From an uncultured Muribaculaceae bacterium (GTDB lineage Bacteria > Bacteroidota > Bacteroidia > Bacteroidales > Muribaculaceae), in the NCBI GenBank assembly GCA_910583775.1, contig CAJTYD010000037.1:1-27770 (forward strand): DNA of 27,770 nucleotides. The letters run 5' to 3'. The notes beneath the pieces are model-generated. The model did no database searches, was not told the origin of the DNA, and was given only the letters and a program-made list of their open reading frames with translations. Both the position numbers and the translations under genes were made by a program. Shown one piece after another: positions 24,482-27,770 of the stretch. Numbering within the stretch: position 1 is the first letter of the stretch; each line of letters begins with the position of its first letter.

Positions 24482-25678
24482 TCAGAATTTTGCTCCCTTC
24501 GCGCCTTTGGCTCCTTTCACTCCGCCTCCCATGGCGAAGATATTATGGTCGTAAGTGAAGGTCTTTCTTTCGACAGCTCGTTTTCTGCCGAGGGCAAGAT
24601 TCACAAGACGGTCCATAAGCTCGCTGAATGAAATGCCTGTGGCTTCCCATAGATAGTAAGACAAAGATCCCGGGATTGTGTTTATTTCGTTGACATAGAC
24701 AGAGTTGTCTTTTTCATCGATCATTACGTCTACCCTGCTTACGCCATGGCATGATAGGACGCGGAATGTCTCACCTGCCATTTTTCGGATCTTCTCACTT
24801 ATCTCCTCGGGAAGATCGGCCGGTATGCGCTTGTCGCTTGCTGCCATTCCGACGCTTGTCTTTGTTCCTCCCATATATTTATCCTCATACGAAAGGAAAT
24901 CTCCGGATTTGATCGGCTCTTCGCAGACTGATGAAAGATGCTCGTCGGCGTCTCCGAGCACTGAGCAGTTGATCTCCTTAAGCTGCTCGATCATGTGCTC
25001 GACGATTATTCTCTGCGAGTATTTCTCGGCATTGTCGATCTTTTCAATCAGTTCCTCCCGGTTGGCTGCTTTGCCGATTCCGACGCTTGATCCAAGGTTG
25101 GCAGGCTTAACTATTACTGGATATGATAGTTTCTCCTCTATACGCGCCACGATGCCATCTTTGTCGGAAAGCCATTGACGATCGGTGAACCAAACATAGT
25201 CGACCACCGGAATTCCTGACTCGCGAAGAATCATCTTCATGGTGATCTTGTCCATTCCGTTGGCGCTTGAAAGCGTGTTGCATCCTGCAAAAGGAATACC
25301 GATAGTCTCGAGCACGCCTTCAAAAATACCGTCTTCGCCGTTAGTTCCGTGAAGAACAGGGATGGCCACATGCAGCTCGCTTACAACTGGATTCTTTTTC
25401 GAAAGCATTCCTGTCTTGACCTTGTAGAGGTTGAAATCGCCGAATTCAGGGCGCATGAAAACTTCCTCTGCGTTCTCGACAAGCTGTTTCATGTCGCGAT
25501 AATTCCTTATATTCAAGAGATTATCGCCCGTATACCATCTTCCCTGTTTTGAAATATATATGGGAATTATATTATATTTCTCTTTATCAAAAGCGTTGAT
25601 TGCCTGTAACGCTGAAATTACGGAGATCTCATGCTCTACCGAGCGGCCTCCAAAAAATACTGCGACGTTCGTTTTCAT
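24482..25678 (-). CDS. ddl: D-alanine--D-alanine ligase family (ATP-grasp)
   Basis: Cytoplasmic ATP-grasp ligase making D-Ala-D-Ala for peptidoglycan. Motifs seen are FGGRSVEHEISVIS (9-22, conserved Glu15), ATP-binding VKPANLGSSVGIGK (190-203), the omega loop FLSYEDKYMGG (261-271) with the Tyr usual in D-Ala-D-Ala ligases, Asp317, and EINTIPGS (331-338). 398 residues is longer than the usual 310-370. The active-site end reads PGSLSYYLWE instead of the common PGMTxxS, and the protein ends in GVK-GAK-GAK-GAK-F. Both traits look more like ligases of Clostridia than the usual Bacteroides Ddl. It is first in the operon with ileS and lspA. The D-Ala-D-Ala product is likely but not proven. Confidence 0.9.
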   Translation of the reverse strand: MKTNVAVFFGGRSVEHEISVISALQAINAFDKEKYNIIPIYISKQGRWYTGDNLLNIRNYRDMKQLVENAEEVFMRPEFGDFNLYKVKTGMLSKKNPVVSELHVAIPVLHGTNGEDGIFEGVLETIGIPFAGCNTLSSANGMDKITMKMILRESGIPVVDYVWFTDRQWLSDKDGIVARIEEKLSYPVIVKPANLGSSVGIGKAANREELIEKIDNAEKYSQRIIVEHMIEQLKEINCSVLGDADEHLSSVCEEPIKSGDFLSYEDKYMGGTKTSVGMAASDKRIPADLPEEISEKIRKMAGETFRVLSCHGVSRVDVMIDEKDNSVYVNEINTIPGSLSYYLWEATGISFSELMDRLVNLALGRKRAVERKTFTYDHNIFAMGGGVKGAKGAKGAKF

Positions 25679-25702
25679 TATTTTCCAGTTTCAAAGGTGC
25701 CA

Positions 25703-25734
25703 CAAAATTACAATATTCTTGACTATTAAGCAAA
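25703..25734 (-). promoter_or_regulatory. Bacteroidales promoter of the ddl-ileS-lspA operon
   Basis: On the minus strand TTTG (25731-25734) is followed after 20 nt by TAATTTTG (25703-25710), matching the Bacteroidales -33/-7 consensus TTTG and TAnnTTTG with the expected spacing. The predicted start is about 15-20 nt before the ddl ATG at 25678, a short leader. This is the best-formed promoter in the window. Confidence 0.7.
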
Positions 25735-25785
25735 TTTAGCACCAAAGAATTGCGCGATAACGTCTAAGGACACTTTTTAGCGGAA

Positions 25786-25823
25786 AAGGCGGGAAAGCGG
25801 TTCAAAAGCCGCTTTCCCGCCTT
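25786..25823 (-). terminator. GC-rich rho-independent terminator after the S41 peptidase gene
   Basis: Arms 25786-25800 (AAGGCGGGAAAGCGG) and 25809-25823 pair exactly over 15 bp around an 8-nt loop. On the minus strand the stem ends in TTTT. It lies about 80 bp past the S41 stop and before the ddl promoter, so it insulates the two units. Confidence 0.85.
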
Positions 25824-25902
25824 GATGTTTTTATGATGTATTTCGGCGGATGCATATATGGGGCGCCGGATGTCTTTTATTTATTTGTAGCGTATGATTC
25901 CC

Positions 25903-27537
25903 TTATTTATTGGTCTTAATGTGGTTTATGGCGCTATTTAGTGCCTCGCTCGCCGGAACGGCGATATCGGGTAATGTGCCGTGAATGTCGTTCTCATCGG
26001 CTCGTAGCTGCCAGAATCTCTTAAAAGAGACTGTGCAATTAAGCCCCGATACCGGCATTCTATATCTCAGTATGTCTCCATAGCAGACATTCATTCCGCC
26101 GGTCTCTTCTCCGATAACCATACCTGTCTTGCATTCCTTAAATGTCCATGCGAAGGAGCCGGCGGAGGAGAAGGTCTTGTTGGATGTCAATAAATATACA
26201 TTACCGATGAAATGTCCCTCCTCTTTGGTTCGCGGTTTAATATAATTCTTTTCGCTGGTTTCATAAAAATCAAGTGTCGGCAGAATCCTGTAATTCATCA
26301 ATTTCGATGATACCGGTGTTACTTTCATAAGCATCTTTTCCATCTGTACGAACGGTTCAGGAGAAATATATCGCAGAAGGATATCTCCAACATAACTGTT
26401 TCCACCCCCGTTATTTCTAATATCGATAATAAGATTATTAATTCTTTTCTCCTTTAAGGTCCTGAACATTGAATCTGCAAAAACTTCCATTTTGGAAGGA
26501 TTGACGAAACTTCTGAAGTCCATTATGGCCACATTGTTTGTCGTGTCGATTTCAAAAGAATAATCCTTTATGTTATGGGATCTTTTAGATTTAGGCACCC
26601 TTTTTATTAAATCGTCCCATTGCGTTCCTGGCAGATTCACCTTCTTGGGTTTGTCAGAGCCTGCGGGAAGATACTCCACTTCAAATGAGTCTGCCGGATA
26701 TAACATCTGTCGCAGTCCGTTAAACGCACCGTCAATTCTCGATAGTTTGAAATGTTCTCTTTCTCCGCTAACGTACGGGAGCATCGAATCTATTATCTTT
26801 TCCGAACTTATTCCGTTTATGCTCAGGATTTTGTCTCCTCTCTTTATGATTGAATCGACACAAGATGTGCAGATAATGGATTTATCGCTCAGAACGTTCA
26901 CAAATACGGGAAATCTTTTTAAATCCTTTGTCAATACGTCGTTGAAAGGGAATCCGAGATTTGTATGACCGTCTCCAATCATTGCGACAATGGGAGCGGC
27001 TTTTTGATATAAATCCAGTTTACTTATTGAATCCGGCAACGAATTGATCGCGCGATTGACGGCGTTTAAAAGATCTTCCTGCCGGCAGACAGAAAAAATA
27101 TCCGGATGGATTTCGTTGAGGTTATATATGAGCGCCTTTATATCAAAGGCCGCCTGTTCACGGGAAAGAAGGCCGGTAGGAGAAACCCTGATAAGATCTG
27201 AATCCGGTTCTTCATACGGATTCTCGGAAATCCTGATCACTTTAACATTCGCAGTGTCTCCTCTCGCATTGACGATCTGAAAGGATTTGCTTTGTAGTTT
27301 TTCGAGTGAAATTTTAAGTGTGTCTATATCGGAAGCGAAGACAATATCTTTCGCCATGGTTCGGAAAACATCCGGATTTAGAGTCGGTTCTATGGTCCAG
27401 CCGCCCTCGGCCTCCTCGCCGTCCACAAGGAGCGTGATGGTGTCTTTATTTGATTTTAAAACCTGTTTTTTTGCCATTAGGGATACTGACGCAACAGTTG
27501 CGAGAATCAGTAGAAGCAGTGAAATCTTTTTATTCAT
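25903..27537 (-). CDS. Secreted S41 family peptidase
   Basis: Exported serine peptidase of the tail-specific/C-terminal-processing class (S41), probably periplasmic or outer-surface. The N-terminus is a signal peptide (KKISLLLLILATVASVSLMA, residues 3-22) without a lipobox Cys. An N-terminal domain to about residue 120 has no motif I recognise. The S41 domain follows: MIGDGHTNLGF (about 185-195), a PDZ-like stretch around GDKILSINGISSEKI, IDIRNNGGGNS (about 370-385), and the active-site region NKTFSSAGSFAWTF, where Ser458 is the likely nucleophile. GEETGG follows as expected. 544 residues is typical for Bacteroidales S41 proteins of this kind. It is a single gene with its own terminator; its substrate is unknown. 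Confidence 0.9.
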   Translation of the reverse strand: MNKKISLLLLILATVASVSLMAKKQVLKSNKDTITLLVDGEEAEGGWTIEPTLNPDVFRTMAKDIVFASDIDTLKISLEKLQSKSFQIVNARGDTANVKVIRISENPYEEPDSDLIRVSPTGLLSREQAAFDIKALIYNLNEIHPDIFSVCRQEDLLNAVNRAINSLPDSISKLDLYQKAAPIVAMIGDGHTNLGFPFNDVLTKDLKRFPVFVNVLSDKSIICTSCVDSIIKRGDKILSINGISSEKIIDSMLPYVSGEREHFKLSRIDGAFNGLRQMLYPADSFEVEYLPAGSDKPKKVNLPGTQWDDLIKRVPKSKRSHNIKDYSFEIDTTNNVAIMDFRSFVNPSKMEVFADSMFRTLKEKRINNLIIDIRNNGGGNSYVGDILLRYISPEPFVQMEKMLMKVTPVSSKLMNYRILPTLDFYETSEKNYIKPRTKEEGHFIGNVYLLTSNKTFSSAGSFAWTFKECKTGMVIGEETGGMNVCYGDILRYRMPVSGLNCTVSFKRFWQLRADENDIHGTLPDIAVPASEALNSAINHIKTNK

Positions 27538-27770
27538 ATTGAGGTAAATTGTTTAATATGGGAGTATCCATAATTAATTAGGAGTAAGTGTTGGAATTTA
27601 ATTAATACTTAATACGAGTTTATTTTTGAGTTGATTCCGGCGCGGAGAAAACGAGAATTGAAAATCACCGATTCCTATTAAGGATACCAAAGGATGAGGC
27701 AATATAAATATATTCGATTGAGCGACAAGGCGGAAGCAACCCAAAAGAAACCGTAGTAAGTATAAAAGAT
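27538..27770. other. Upstream region of the S41 gene, no gene seen
   Basis: 233 bp to the window end, AT-rich for most of its length. On the plus strand TATTTTTG (27621-27628) matches the -7 consensus but has no -33 partner at the right distance; it could serve a gene beyond the window. No minus-strand box could be identified for the S41 gene. Confidence 0.4.

Noticed and set aside
24482..25678. VanA/VanB-type vancomycin-resistance ligase
   Set aside because: The omega loop carries SYEDKY with the Tyr of D-Ala-D-Ala ligases, and no vanH or vanX is adjacent.
27694..27756. 20-codon plus-strand frame near the window end
   Set aside because: It is too short to support, with no recognisable product; the region could be an upstream part of something outside the window.

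Overview
This window looks like a chromosomal stretch from a gut-type Bacteroidota, most likely order Bacteroidales. The signs are the gene content (eukaryote/archaeal-type ProRS, IleRS of the long type, DUF4296 lipoprotein, DPP IV-type S9 peptidase, a CHU_C/type B sorting domain), A-rich start regions without strong Shine-Dalgarno sequences, and TAnnTTTG -7 boxes. A family within Bacteroidales (for example Muribaculaceae) cannot be fixed from the sequence alone. I see no phage, transposon, CRISPR array, tRNA or rRNA.

Layout. (1) 55-960: a cation diffusion facilitator on the plus strand, converging on uvrA across a perfect 16-bp inverted repeat. (2) 1210-6996, minus: uvrA, preceded by a secreted protein with a T9SS type B (CHU_C) C-terminal domain, and further upstream a DUF389 membrane protein with its own terminator. 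(3) 6997-7365: a divergent, AT-rich control region. (4) 7366-12387, plus: dapA, dnaG (TTG start inside dapA), then an ABC-2 exporter ATPase/permease pair overlapping by ATGA, ending at a perfect 18-bp inverted repeat. (5) 12489-18601, minus: proS, a DPP IV-like S9 peptidase, an unrecognised six-TM protein, and miaA. (6) 18925-25678, minus: a tight operon of a ddl-family ligase, ileS, lspA, a DUF4296 lipoprotein and a small unknown gene, driven by a well-formed Bacteroidales promoter. (7) 25903-27537, minus: a secreted S41 peptidase with a GC-rich terminator.

How the genes fit together. Most are housekeeping: lysine/DAP and peptidoglycan precursors (dapA, ddl-like), replication (dnaG), repair (uvrA), tRNA charging and modification (proS, ileS, miaA), and lipoprotein maturation (lspA next to a lipoprotein that is its probable substrate). 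The points most worth following are the inverted class I signature in IleRS (GIHH instead of HIGH), which matches the mupirocin hyper-resistance signature described for some IleRS2 enzymes; a ddl-family enzyme that looks unlike the usual Bacteroides Ddl and ends in GxK repeats; the rare TTG start of dnaG; the uncharacterised six-TM protein with a CxxC loop between DPP IV and miaA; and the apparent lack of a DksA/TraR-type gene between ileS and lspA. I did not find a clear new multi-gene system.
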